Assembly (NCBI GenBank): GCA_000469685.2
Contig: LS997563.1
Span: forward strand, 22,000,935 to 22,064,934
Direction: 5' to 3'
DNA: 64,000 bases
Source of the DNA: Haemonchus contortus
Lineage: Eukaryota; Nematoda; Chromadorea; Rhabditida; Trichostrongylidae
Made by a program: the position numbers and the translations under genes. Of the stretch, positions 21,631-32,719 are shown piece after piece; positions within the stretch are counted from its first letter, which is position 1, and each line of letters opens with the position of its first letter. The notes beneath the pieces were generated by a model. That model was not told the DNA's origin. It was given only the letters and a program-made list of their open reading frames with translations, and did not search any database.

Positions 21631-23139
21631 TCCTTTAAAGATTTCACTTCCGGTATGGGTGAGATTCAAAAGGGTGGACTGCAGTTACTACCGTACAGAC
21701 TTCTTGAGGCCGACTCACATACTCGTGTTCGACTCTCTATAACCTACTCTCTACTCTATGAATGAATCTGTGGCAAGTACAAGGTTAACGCTCATGTAGC
21801 AGCAATTTGCCACCACTTGTTTTCTGGCGAGTCTTTGGGCAATTCATCCATGATCGTGATCGAGGGCTTCAAAACAACAACAACAAACAAAATACGCTCG
21901 ATGAATCTGGCCTACAGGGGGTTGGGCAAGGGAATGAGATAGGCCATCTTTTTCAACTGTTTCACACTTCTTTGAATAGTATGTAGTGGCTGTCCTAGCC
22001 TTAGTTGTCATCCGAGTGAGGTTTAGCACATAAAGTGAACATTTATTGATGCATTTATCCAGGTGAAGCATTGACTTTTCCCACCGTTCATGTGGTTGGA
22101 TAGCAAGCAGTTGACTAAACGTTTTAAAGGCACAGTTCACGATAATTTGTTCACGATTTATTCGAAAAGCGGAAGTATAGATTGAGAATAGTTCATCGTT
22201 AGTAAAGAAAGCGAGAGAATTCGCCGATTTCGGTAAGAATGGGGCTTCTTCAAAAGTAGGGAAAATAGAGGTTGGACGAGTTTGCCATGACGGAAGTAAC
22301 ATGGAAGGGGTATTCGGACGATAATTCAGTTACTGCACTTGCACAAAGAGCTGATTACATCAAGCCACAACTGTACAGAACTGTCTTTCACTGTCGCTGT
22401 GGGTCATGACGAGTTGTTTGGCCTTCCTACATGAGTTCCCTTGTGATCGGTGCAGCCTCTACAATGCCGGTGAAGCTCGTCCGAGAATACACACGGGTCA
22501 AGCTTTGAACCTTTATAACCCCCTAACTAGGCTGTTTCCGACCTAATAGTGCCAGATATGGTATACACGGTGGCCTAAAATCCATCCTGTAGAGAAATCC
22601 AGAAACAATTTTTTTCGTGAGCTGTGCCGTCGAGAGGTAGATATGCGTTGTAAGCAAGTGTTGAAATACCTACGGTATTTAGCAGGCAACTTTGTAGGCA
22701 ACAGGCATTGGATAGGGTGAAAAAAGTCCTATTGGTTCTGGGTTCCCTTTTTTACAGCGCAAATAGATGTAATTTAGCGAGAAGTGAATGGCGCAAGAAG
22801 GGTCAGATAAGATCTCTGCTAGAAGGTGTTCTTCATTCAAACACGATGCCTCACACGAAAATCAGTCATGGGCAGCGGCCTTGGCCTCAGTGAACCGGTT
22901 CACTTCGTTCTCGTTCGCTGAATGATGTAATCCATGCCGAATCGTTGTTTCAGCCTCTTTCCGAACTATCATATCACGCATACCATTTCGAGCTATTCAC
23001 AATTTCGGGCAGCCAAACGAAAGTGTATTTGGAGTTTTTGGGGTCTTTCATCTGTTCGTCCGCTTTGTTGCTTCAGCATACCTGATTGTTCTCATACCTT
23101 TTACCTTTGTCCTTGTGTATTTACTTAGGTATGAATACC
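21631..23139. other. No gene that can be supported
   Basis: Contains a 152-codon minus-strand open frame (21844-22302). Its translation contains a cysteine cluster at the end (VCCCCFEA) from a CAA-type simple tract (acaacaacaacaaacaa on the plus strand, near 21878) and no known domain. The rest is AT-rich without a signature. Confidence 0.3.
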
Positions 23140-23575
23140 ATTTTGGCTAATGTTTTCCAAAATGAACCCGAAGGCTCTTCTGTGACGTCAAGGTACATCA
23201 CGAGGACTACAGATGGTCCACGGTCCGTGATCAACAAGCGCCCTTCAAAATGGAGGGAGATAGTGTCAGCGGGGTTGCAATCGATGTGTCCGTTGACCTC
23301 AACATCCTTTCACCCTCACCGGCCACCTTCCCGCCTTTGAGCTGTAGCTATGAATGTCAGCGAGAAATCTGGTACCTCTAAGCTTTGAATAGTCACCTTG
23401 TGGGTCTGCAACACACTGTCTCCCCGGGTCATCTGATATTCCGATGGTTGCGGTGATGGGGAAGGTGAGAATATCTCCTGCAACATAACTGATCTCCGAG
23501 ATGCCCCGGTCACTCAAGCCTTCGATGTCAACTTGGACCTCTTGCTCATACTGTACATCCTGAACAGGTACCAGT
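23140..23575 (-). pseudogene. Minus-strand coding relic of unknown family
   Basis: The minus strand reads a coherent hydrophilic/beta-type sequence from about 23575: VPVQDVQYEQEVQVDI, SYVAGDILTFPITATIGI, LADIHSYSSKAGRWPVRV. It reaches a stop near 23300, then continues at once in another frame as VEVNGHIDCNPADTISLHFE, TDRGPSVVLVMYLDVTEEPS, ending in a stop near 23125. One extra base near 23310 would explain the switch, so this is probably a frameshifted gene fragment. An alternative is an exon ending at a GTGAGG donor near 23325. I cannot name the family. Confidence 0.35.
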
Positions 23576-24711
23576 GTGAGTAATTATGTTGTAAAGGACG
23601 TATACGCTCTAGAATTTTGTCCAGGATCCGGTTAACGCCAAGAAGTATGCCAATCAATTTCTCTTAATCGGTCGGATGTATTTAAACCCTTTATGATCTT
23701 TCCATTCATGTCGCTCATGGTTCCACTGCTTATCACTAATCGTTTACACCTGTCAATCAAAGTCCTCATTATCTCATACTTCCCGCATGTCTAATAGTTT
23801 CTATTGCGAAGAGGGGCACATTGGTCGTTTCTCCAAATGAGTGTATGAGCCAAAGCTCTAACAACATCAGAGAGCATATGGATGCATGTCTCCATACAGA
23901 GGGATGACACCGCGGATTCCACTTCGACATGACACTTCCGTGAAGGCCGCTTTGAATTATTACGTATCCTTCGCTACTTCCTCCCACTTCGCCCTTCCCA
24001 ATCCTGGCTGAAAAAATCGATGAAGAGATTTGGCCAAATGGTAAGCTGTTGGTGAGAGGAACCTTCTACGAAGCCTGCCGGAATACTACCTGAATATATA
24101 GGAGTCTAACCGGGCATTGAATGCTTTGACGGGTTTATTTGTTTGATAAGGTGCGATTTTTATCGAATAGGAAAACCTTAGAGAACCATATTGCCCAATT
24201 ATGGACCGTGCCATGCTTGTTCCTTTACTTCTCTGCTCATATCTGTATCAAGCCAACCGCTGGTCCTAGAATTTTGCACGATCTTCCTATTAACCGGAAA
24301 ACAAAACTGTTGCTGAGAATTAAGTTTTGAGATAAGGATGAATTCGAAGGTGGTCGTGACCGACCTCGTGCCACCTGTATTACCTGATGTACCGTGGATC
24401 ATGGCTGGTGCCATCTCCACAGGTAGTTGTATCGAGCTAACGTATGTAGTTTCGAGGACACTCTCCGCTTGAGGAACGCGAGGCACAACAAGAAGGCTGA
24501 TCATCGGACCGGTCTACCTTGACTTCGATGCTTTGGAGCAAGCAGCGGCATTCTTGATCCTCGTTCGCTGATGCAGATCGGGACTCCAGTTTTTCTCAGC
24601 ACTTGTGTAACAAGAAACTCCGAGTAGAGTCCTTACCATCCGTTTAATGGCGCTAAATGCTCTTCCTGTATGTGTCTCCTGGGATTCAAATCTCTGAGGT
24701 ATAAGTCAGAA
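23576..24711. other. Unassigned sequence with weak minus-strand coding islands
   Basis: Minus-strand frames at 23769-23987 and 24350-24504 have plausible composition (for example SVLETTYVSSIQLPVEMAP) and lie upstream of the relic at 23140-23575 on the same strand. They might be exons of that gene, but splice sites do not join them convincingly. Confidence 0.25.
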
Positions 24712-24975
24712 CGGGGTGTGGTGAAGTACGAAGAAACTGTCGCGTCGCGGCGAGAGAGACGCCGCGCGCGAAGGAGTGTAGCAGAATGCAGCGGTAAGTA
24801 AGAATTTCTAGAACAAAAGAACTAACAGTAGAATCATGCCAGAAGTAATAATCGCATATTGATAGAGCTGTATGAAGATCGCTAGAACTGTTATAACGAG
24901 GCAAATGGTCCGCGACAGCCGCGTGCGGCGGATCGATTGCCCAAAATCGTTCCTAATGGCCGTCCCCCGTCAGGT
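24712..24975 (-). repeat. Dispersed repeat, copy 1 (inverted relative to 29868-30128)
   Basis: Matches the reverse complement of 29868-30128 over about 260 bp. Shared segments are gacagccgcgtgcggcggatcgat, agaacagtt- and aactgttataa-type blocks, a ctaacagtagaatcatgc match, and the GC-rich ctctctcgccgcgacgcgac block with the ctccttcgcgcgcg block beside it. The GC-rich core is unusual for its AT-rich surroundings. Confidence 0.7.
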
Positions 24976-25875
24976 CGGTCGGAAGGATCGCAGGATCAGA
25001 AAGATGATAGCGAAGCCAAATGATCTCAGCCGTTTCCGATGCTCCTAAATACTCCTCATGCCGCGCGTTCATAAGGAATGTATGTGATAAAGCGGGAACT
25101 TGAATAAGAGACTAGAGATTTATTGTTAGTAAGATCATAAATGAAACATGACAGGACAAACTTCAGCAATGTCATATCAGTCAGTCTCCTGTATTACCTG
25201 GACCACATGCCCGGTTCGTCATCAAATTCCCTATACTCTTCTCACTGTCAGTGCTCTTCGACTGCGGTACCCACAGTTAGACCATTTGAAGATTCTCGTT
25301 TGTTGAGCATCATTTTCGTTGAATTCAGTTACAAGCTGATGTTTCCAATTGCGTTGTCGAACCGGCCAGGCATTCGTTCCTCATACTCGATACCCCTGTC
25401 CTAGTCACAAAATGGTCTACATAAGTGGTGTAATTGTTGGCCGTCGTCATTCGCTCCCATTTCTTCCAGTTCCAAATGATGCCGAGACTGGTCTGAATAG
25501 CCTGACAAAGAGGTATCGATCGGCCAAACCTCCTCTTCACGCGAACGATTTATCGTGAAATGGTGGAATCCGATCATGAAACTGCTGAGCTCACGAAGTA
25601 TCATTCAAACTGGTGAACTACGCGCGCGTACGCGTGCATCACCAGGCTTATCGGAATGTTTGTTGTATAATAGTAGGCTAATACTTTCAGAGTTCGATCA
25701 TTCTGAGACCGCTTTGTGTATATTTCTTTGATCGCTGTCACCAACTGTTTTTCCTGAGGGTTCCATTTCACTCTTCGCTGTTTGATTTCAACGTTACGGA
25801 TCTCTGATTTCCGGATCCGAATGCTATTTCCGAGCCACTCATGGCTCGTGAACGACCTCCTGCGACTCGAAAAAA
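24976..25875. other. No supported gene
   Basis: A minus-strand frame (25601-25860) reads a charged segment (GNSIRIRKSEIRNVEIKQRR) and then KEIYTKRSQNDRTLKVLAYY before a stop. No family is recognised and no splice pattern supports it. Confidence 0.3.
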
Positions 25876-26975
25876 TCCTTACTATATATAATGAATGCAC
25901 TCGCGTCTGTTTGTCTATCTGTCACGGAATTCGATATTAAGTGAAGAAACACCTCGAGAGGTAGGATCAAGTTAAGAATGGGATGAGGATAAGGTAAGAA
26001 TAACAAAGAACATCAGCGACACCATAGCCACACTCTCAGGAAGCGGAGAGGGGGGGGGGGGGAGAAGGAGAAGGACTTGCGCCGGAGTTGCGTGGTGCTG
26101 TGGGCGAAACTTTATTTTCCGTCGCAACAGTCCAGGCGCCAGGAAAAAATGAGTAAAGGGGTGATGGGTGGGTCAACAAATGAAATGAAGGGGACTCATT
26201 GGCGGTGGGCAGCATAAGTTCAAAACTCAATTCGACGTGGGCCTAGAGGCCGGATATGTAGAACTCTTTGTGATAACCCTGTTCAAAATGCGGAAAAAAG
26301 GTTTTTTTTTCGATTTGATGGAAGAAATGTAGCCCTGTGGGTGGGGCTATAGTCAAAAGCAAGAACCCTATTCAAAAGTGTTTTAGAAAGCGGTCAGAAG
26401 TGGAATTGTCGAAGTGGACGAGCTTACACTGAGGCAGGCGTGGCTAAAATCAAAAAAGCATAACTCTGATCAGTAAGGCTCTAGAATCCGGGAAAATTTG
26501 ATAGAGGCTATTATAGAAATGGTGGCCAAACGTTCACGTTGGAAGGGGTCTGCGGCGAGAGCGTATCTATTACCAAGCACCTATAATTATGCTCAAACAA
26601 CGTTCTAGAACCCCAAAAAAAGCACAGAGGCTGCTGAGGGAACGGTGATCAATTCCCAAAGTGGACGAGTTTGCGTTGAGGTAGGCAAAACTAAGATTGA
26701 AAATTCACATTTTCCTGCGAAGACGTTCTTAACGTCCCAACATAGTTCTTTATATGGAATCGTATTCATACTCATACCACTTACTACCTATGGCCGTCTG
26801 TTTATCTGTCCCAAAATTCAGTATCACATGAAGAGTTCGGATTACGTTCGAGTTGGCAGGGTCTTCGGGCACGATCATCCTGGTATGGGAAGGTTGGGAA
26901 TAGGCCAACGAACCGGGCGAAGGAGGCTCATCCACGTTAAGTTAAGCCGAATTTTTTGGGTTAACTCATAACCGG
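25876..26975 (+). mobile_element. Possible Helitron-like element, 3' end not found
   Basis: Begins A|TCCTTACTATATATAATGAA followed by cgtctgtttgtctatctgtc, very like the 5' ends of the better supported Helitrons in this window. Downstream are a G-run (26051-26062) and loosely repeated blocks: gaagtggacgagcttacactgaggcaggc near 26412 recurs as aaagtggacgagtttgcgttgaggtaggc near 26656. Another similar start-like block with gtctgtttatctgtc lies near 26793. No hairpin plus CTRR end could be placed, so the extent is a guess. Confidence 0.4.
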
Positions 26976-27890
26976 TAACAACCCATAGACTTTCGACTTT
27001 CTCTGTCATGGCATGGGACTGAAAGTGATCTGAGTTCATCTCAATATACATAAATGTTTATTTTTATGTTTTCGTCGATAAGCTGCAAAAAACTGTATGG
27101 TATGGAGTCGGTCGACTTCTTTTCCGAAACGTTGGATATCTACGTCGTGGGAGCATCAGTTCGTCTCAGTAGAATTGCTATCCAAAGATGTAGATACCCT
27201 CCACTCCGAACAGATTTCTACCCTCCTAAAAATTCACAGGGCTCAGTAGTTCAAGTTCAGTAAGGCAATAGGAAATTATTACGTACATACAAAGATGTTG
27301 GGGCACTGATTACTCGAAAAAAGGCTAGCGCCGTCGCTCCTTGGGGATGACTTGAAGAGAAACTGGTTCACAACCTCAAAACAACTCATGTTCGCAGTGT
27401 TTGCCTTGACATTATCCTATTTATCGATGACATTACTTAGTCTATTGGCGAATGTCATAAACTTAAAGAAACTCCTCAGCTGTTCGGTTTCCCTGGAAGG
27501 AACGCTGTTATGATTCTGAATGGAATTTTAATGAGTGGACGTATTCCCAAAAAATCCAGTTCGACAGAGCATGCTTGTCATTCTTACCATTCACTTCCGT
27601 TGCCACGACTCATGTCTTAAACTCAGCTCTCTTGACTGAGGATTCATACTACCCTTTGACAGAATTTTTTTCGAACCTCTCCAATTGGAACTACATACCA
27701 TGACAACTGCAAGTTTTGGTCTTTAACCCCTCCCCTCAATTGAGATCTCATTCGTTCTTTTTTCAACTTTCATGTTTGGGCAAATTTTCAGATTGAGGGG
27801 GGGGGGGGGGTTCGCAAATGTTCACTGGAGCTTTGGAGAACATTATGTAGCTTCCGCTGCTCCTTTGTGGATCAGAATCTTTCTGAAAAC
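26976..27890. other. No supported gene
   Basis: AT-rich sequence without recognisable coding or repeat structure apart from a G-run at 27798-27810. Confidence 0.4.
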
Positions 27891-27904
27891 TTATTCACTT
27901 GCGT

Positions 27905-28202
27905 AAGGAGGTGGTGTAGTGGCAAGTGGCACACCATATCACACGCACGGTCGGGAGTTCGAATCCCGGATCGATGACCGCCTAGGCCAATCAAGCCTTC
28001 CATCCCTTCGGGTTCGGTTAATTGGTACCAGACTTGTTGGGAGGACGAAAGCACTTGCTTGTACATCGGTTGGCCACCGCAAGCCATTGGATAGGTCACA
28101 TACGCACTCATTACGCCACTACGATCCTGAATGGAAGGTGAGTGCGGAGGCGCATCCCTCAGACGGGATTGATCAACTCCAAAAACTTGATCCTTTTCAT
28201 TT
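27905..28202 (+). mobile_element. tRNA-derived SINE (family 1), intact copy with target duplication
   Basis: Flanked by an exact 14 bp direct repeat, ttattcacttgcgt, at 27891-27904 and 28203-28216, the mark of LINE-driven insertion. The head contains a polymerase III box A (tggtgtagtgg, 27912-27922) and box B (ggagttcgaatcc, 27954-27966) at tRNA-like spacing. The body includes gtaccagacttgttgggagg, ttgtacatcggttggccacc and gcgcatccctcagacggg, and ends in an A/T-rich tail. Related copies lie at 21380 and inside the astacin intron in both palindrome arms. Confidence 0.88.
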
Positions 28203-28216
28203 TTATTCACTTGCGT

Positions 28217-29129
28217 TGTTTCACAAAAATTACGCGGTGGTATAAGCATTTGTTTTAACAATCCTTTCCATTCAGCACTAAACGGTGTTCCACTCCTATC
28301 CCTTAAGCTTGCCACGATAATTTGATATCCCTTCAACCATTATTACTCCTTTTGTTTGATTACTACCAAATATAAATATATGAACAAGTACTGAATAAGT
28401 GAAGAAGCGAAAAATTGTTCGTCCATGTCATCGTTACAAGGATTCTTGATGTATTATAATTTAGACAAATGATTGTTTTCACCTCAGACTTTGCGAACGG
28501 TGTCTGTTGAATCAAAGAACCGAAAGTCTGTAGTGTGACTGCATGTTTTCACGGCAGTCTCTCGAATGTTTCAGTGTTTGTCTAATCGGAATCAGTGGGG
28601 CAGTGAAACGGATTCCAATAAACATTTTCAAGAGGAGCAAACACAAACACCTCCAAATAGGGTTCCTCGAGTCGCTGACTTTTTTGATCACTGAGCTGCA
28701 AATTTCGGTTGTTGTCATCGTTACTCGATTTGTTCATACGACCGTCTCCTCTAAAAACCTATAGATTATAGATAAGGAGGACCTAATGAAGGTATGTATA
28801 GGGAGACTTTGCATCATTGTTTCGCATTATTTTGATCCTCATCACTTTCACACTCCTCTCTATTTCCAATTTGGTGTATTGGCGTAGCATCATCGAAAAC
28901 TTTCATCCTTCAGCTTCCGATGCAGGGAATCCATCAGGCATCCGGAAAAATGGGTCGTTTCGTTAAATTTGACGTAAGAAGAGAGATCTATGCGCGCACT
29001 GCCTTCAAAACGGTCTTCTTTCTCCGAACATTCTCAGCTGTCTTTCCTTTGACCGTGCACTACGCGCTTCTGAACATTGGCCATGTCGATTTTCAGTTTA
29101 TTCAAACTACCACTTGAATTGCCTCTTTA
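28217..29129. other. No supported gene
   Basis: AT-rich spacer. Short open frames here have no recognisable motif or splice support. Confidence 0.4.
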
Positions 29130-29931
29130 TCCTGATTACCAACATCGTAAACAGCTGTTCTCTCCATCTAATATACCTTCAATCACGATATCCTTGCTGA
29201 TGTAGGTTGCTGTCGGACTGCAAAACGACGCAGCCTCGTCCACAGAGCAGATTTGATCCAGATTTGCAGAAGCACTCGAAAGCCTTCTCCAACCTGAACC
29301 AGCATTGTCGAATGACATGCTTGGCATCGTTTCCTTCTACAACTATGGGCTTAAACGGCTAACATACTACTAACAGACCGAGGCCAAAGGTGTCAACATA
29401 AAAGGGGGAACATAGATCGACTCTTTCATGGATGAGAGAGACAGAGCTACCTTCCTCGTCCTTGTACCGATCTCGATGTTAGTAAAGTTTACTTGATGGC
29501 GAATAGCTTTCTCGGATCTCAGAAAAGAAATTGTTGGGTAAAAGTAGCCAGTGACCATGGTAATTGGTAAGCGGGAAATGCCTTGTTCCTTCGGTGCTCC
29601 TTGGAAAATCGTATTCAGAACTGGTTCCGAGTTCCATCTATTCCACTTATGGCATCTGCAATGCTCGTTGAACACTCGAACACACGAAAACATTGTAAAT
29701 ATTGTCACTTTGTGTCGTCAAAAGTTTCACGTGTGCTCCGAAATGAAGATTCCATTTATAGCTCACTACTTGTTCTGCTCTACGCAAAATAGCTAATGAA
29801 AACGTCGGTGAAAAGGTATTACCTGGAAGTGATGCATAGTATCCAATGTCATGTGAAGGACCGATTCCGGGAGACGGGCAGTAGGAACAGTTTTGGGTAA
29901 TCGATCCGCCGCACGCGGCTGTCGCGGACAA
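29130..29931 (-). CDS. Candidate minus-strand multi-exon gene fragment, unknown product
   Basis: Three minus-strand blocks look like exons. Block one (29931-29820) has cysteine-rich GGSITQNCSYCPSPGIGPSH then YYASLP, and ends at a good donor (cttccag|gtaatacc). Block two (about 29650-29385) starts after a ttgcag acceptor and reads FQGAPKEQGISRLPITMVTG and FTNIEIGTRTRKVALSLSS. Block three (about 29310-29140) has ANLDQICSVDEAASFCSPTA and TYISKDIVIEGILDG. The paired cysteines suggest an extracellular product, but no family is recognised, and I cannot prove that the blocks are spliced together. Confidence 0.3.
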
Positions 29932-30128
29932 TTTGCCTCATTATAACAGTTCTAGCGTTCTCCATACAGCTCAATCGCTATGCGATTATTACTTTTAGCA
30001 TGATTCTACTGTTAGCTCTTCTGCTCCTGTACTTCTTACTTGCCGCGGCATCCTGCTATACTCCTTCGCGCGCGACGTCTCTCTCGCCGCGACGCGACTA
30101 TTCGTTCCTACTGCACCACACCCAACGA
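29868..30128 (+). repeat. Dispersed repeat, copy 2 (inverted relative to 24712-24975)
   Basis: Inverted partner of 24712-24975, including aatcgatccgccgcacgcgg and the ctcgccgcgacgcgac block. It overlaps the end of the coding-like block on the minus strand, so part of that block may come from the repeat. Confidence 0.7.
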
Positions 30129-30893
30129 TTCCCATCGAGGCCATCTAACCTTTCAGTTGAGAACGATCCCAATAGGATTATTGAAATGAATGAGTTAGCA
30201 TAATCGGCCAATGTCCCTTTTGCGAATGACTTTAGTATCCATTGGTGCTCCTCACCAACACTATCCCCCCTCCCCGATATTGCAGGATCGTCCCGACCCC
30301 TAAATTGGCCCCTTCTCCAAGTCCACTTTTTGTGAAAAGCTGCGTCTCTTGGTGTGTTGAATGTGTGTCTTGCGAATGTCGTGTCATGTCATTTATGTCT
30401 TGCCCTTCATGAATGAGGATCCAGTTTTCTGTGTATGGCAAACGTCTTTGAACACCGTCGTTGAACATCCACCACCTCTATCTCCGCATCATCTGTTTTC
30501 TGTAAATGAAAGACACATTACTTTGTTCACCCCTTCTTTTCCCAATCCCCCCAAACTGATGTCGTTACCTTTTCGATCTTCGTCTTCACCAACGAAATTC
30601 ATTCAAAAGATAGACTGTGCAACAAATTCGAGATGTATATGGCTGTTTGTTTGATACCAGCCTCACAGGACAACGCCATTGGTACACGTATATAACTTGA
30701 ACATTGAATAACTTTCGAGATTAGGCATATGCCAATAGACTCACGTCAGCGTCAGGTGTCATGCTAGTGTTAGTCACTCTGCGACCCACGATTCGTTACG
30801 ACTTATCGTGTTCTTCAAAATTCTCCACGGCGTGACGTTAGCGGTTTCAATGCGCAGGTTTTCGCCATCATTTGACTAGGAAGACGAATATTT
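30129..30893. other. No supported gene
   Basis: Moderately AT-rich DNA with pyrimidine-rich stretches. No recognisable feature. Confidence 0.4.
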
Positions 30894-31265
30894 CTACATC
30901 AGACAGTTCCGCCTTTTCCTTAGGCTTCGTTTCTGGCCGGCTTTGTTGTGTGCTGGTGGTTGTTTTGATGAAAGTGCCTGCTTGTTGTCCGGAGACGCAC
31001 CATAGACGAGATTTTGCATTGTGATCATGCCCGTCTGCCCGTCAAATGTGTAGAACGATTCTCTACGAGCGGTGCTATGAGTTTCAATGGCGTCTTCGTC
31101 ACACACGGTGATTGGGAGCCTGTAGTTCACGGAACATGGAAATATGATGGCCTACTAGTGATTGAGACGGGTTTCCAACATTGATGTCGCCAGTGAAAGC
31201 TCTCTGTTGCGTTTCTAGCCACTTTTTGAGACTCGGCATTCTGGAACGGTTCTGTGTGCTGGGCT
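30894..31265 (-). pseudogene. Minus-strand coding-like island, unknown
   Basis: The minus strand reads SRMPSLKKWLETQQRAFTGD, then PSQSLVGHHISMFRELQAP. It then continues in another frame from about 31110 as VCDEDAIETHSTARRESFYT, GMITMQNLVYGASPDNKQ and a Lys/Arg-rich tail to a stop at 30894. The frame change needs a small indel or a very short intron. No family recognised. The plus-strand 136-codon frame over the same area looks like low-complexity antisense. Confidence 0.25.
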
Positions 31266-31925
31266 GAAGCCATCGTTTCTCATCTACAAATGTTTCGCTT
31301 AAAAATTTCCTGCTCAGCAATTAATACTCAGTGTCAGTACAATTTTCAACATCTGATCAGCTTCCCCTTGTTATCTGATGAGACCGAACTTGAGCGATCT
31401 TCCAACACTCTGCGTGCAATGTACTCTTTCAACAGACAACGTTACTCTCTGACATATCCGAATCTCTATCAAATCACTTTTATGATCTTTTCCGTACGTG
31501 CCGACCCACATACTCTTTTTTTGTACTCAGATAGCCCTTCTTTTACCCTTTGTTCTTCATTTCGAGCAAATCTATTTTGTGCGTTTTTTGTTGAAATGAG
31601 TGTCTGGTTGCGGATGGAACGCTACTCGCTGACTCATTTTAGTTTAGTTCAGCGTCCTCTCTGAAAATACAAATCCATGACATGCTTGCCATAGTGAATG
31701 CAATTTTTAAGGTGGTGCTCGTACATATCACAGAAATTTTCCTGCCTGCAGGATGAGCAACTACGACCAGAACAACCTTTTCAATTCACTTCATCGCTAT
31801 GCATTGGTGAGATTTTAACATTTCTATAACCGTGATGGTTTATAATGGTTTGCAGAGATAATGGACCTCATTTTCGTAAGATGGCGCGACATTTTCGTAA
31901 GTCGCGATGGCGCGACTGCTACTCG
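31266..31925. other. No supported gene
   Basis: AT-rich DNA. A short GC-rich tandem motif (ttttcgtaag..gcgc near 31873-31915) leads into the hairpin element that follows. Confidence 0.35.
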
Positions 31926-31927
31926 AC

Positions 31928-32108
31928 GGCTTTCATAGTCCACGATTTGGCCCGCGAGCGAGCGACCGAGCGATCGAGCGATTGAGGTGGCGCTTGCCCG
32001 CGGTATCAATCAATATTCAGTTTTAAACAAGGGACAAGCGCCGCCCCAACCGCTCGATCGCTCGTTCTCGCTCCATCGTGGGCCAAATCGTGGACTACAA
32101 AAGCAGCC
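31928..32108. mobile_element. Foldback MITE, GGCTGCC family, copy 1
   Basis: Terminal inverted repeats catagtccacgatttggccc and ggccaaatcgtggacta face each other. The interior is GC-rich with gagcgagcgaccgagcgatc-type repeats on both sides of an AT-rich loop. Closely related to 35643-35803. Confidence 0.75.
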
Positions 32109-32614
32109 CTTCAACAAAGAAACCTGCGGAATATACGGTACGGCTATCGTCAAGACAGTTGGCTATGCCTTGAAAAGAAGGGATAGAATTAACGACTAGC
32201 TGTGGGGATAGCATCATACGCTCTGGTCATCATAATACAATCTCCCGCGCAGTGAGAGTTTGCAATCTTTCTTTTGCGAAAGATGTTCCACAAACTTTTA
32301 GGCGCAAGATCGACTATCGCCCAGGGTCATCAGGCACCCTCTCTCCACAGGTGAACCACGTGGTCGAGATGTGCAGAAAAGCCACTTGCTTTTCGTGATT
32401 CACATTGTATACTAATTCAGCGCATTTCCACGCTTTGCTTACACCTTACAGGATACCGCCGTTTCTCTTTTGGTTTTTGTTGGGTGATATCTGTAGAAGC
32501 GATGCGATGATTTCAAGATTTCGCTGCTCTACACAGACAGCCATTTAGATGTTGTTTGAGTGTTAGGTGGTGCTGTAACATTTCCTGAAATAATGGGATT
32601 TATGTGGAATGTAT
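32109..32614. other. No supported gene
   Basis: No recognisable coding region or repeat. Confidence 0.4.
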
Positions 32615-32719
32615 GGCTGCCTTAATAACCCCCGCCGGCCGGCGAGCGCGAGGACGGTCCCGAGCAGATGGGGACCGGTCGACGCAGTCGAGCAAACGCG
32701 CCGGACTATGAAGGCAGCC
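32615..32719. mobile_element. Small GGCTGCC-ended hairpin element, copy 2
   Basis: Starts GGCTGCCTTaataa and ends ttatgaaggcagcc-like (ggactatgaaggcagcc), so the outer ends match the family at 31928 and 35643. The interior is different: a very GC-rich core (cgccggccggcgagcgcg). Confidence 0.6.

Noticed and set aside
31254..31664. 136-codon plus-strand frame as a gene
   Set aside because: Low-information Ser/Phe/Leu-rich sequence without motif or splice context.
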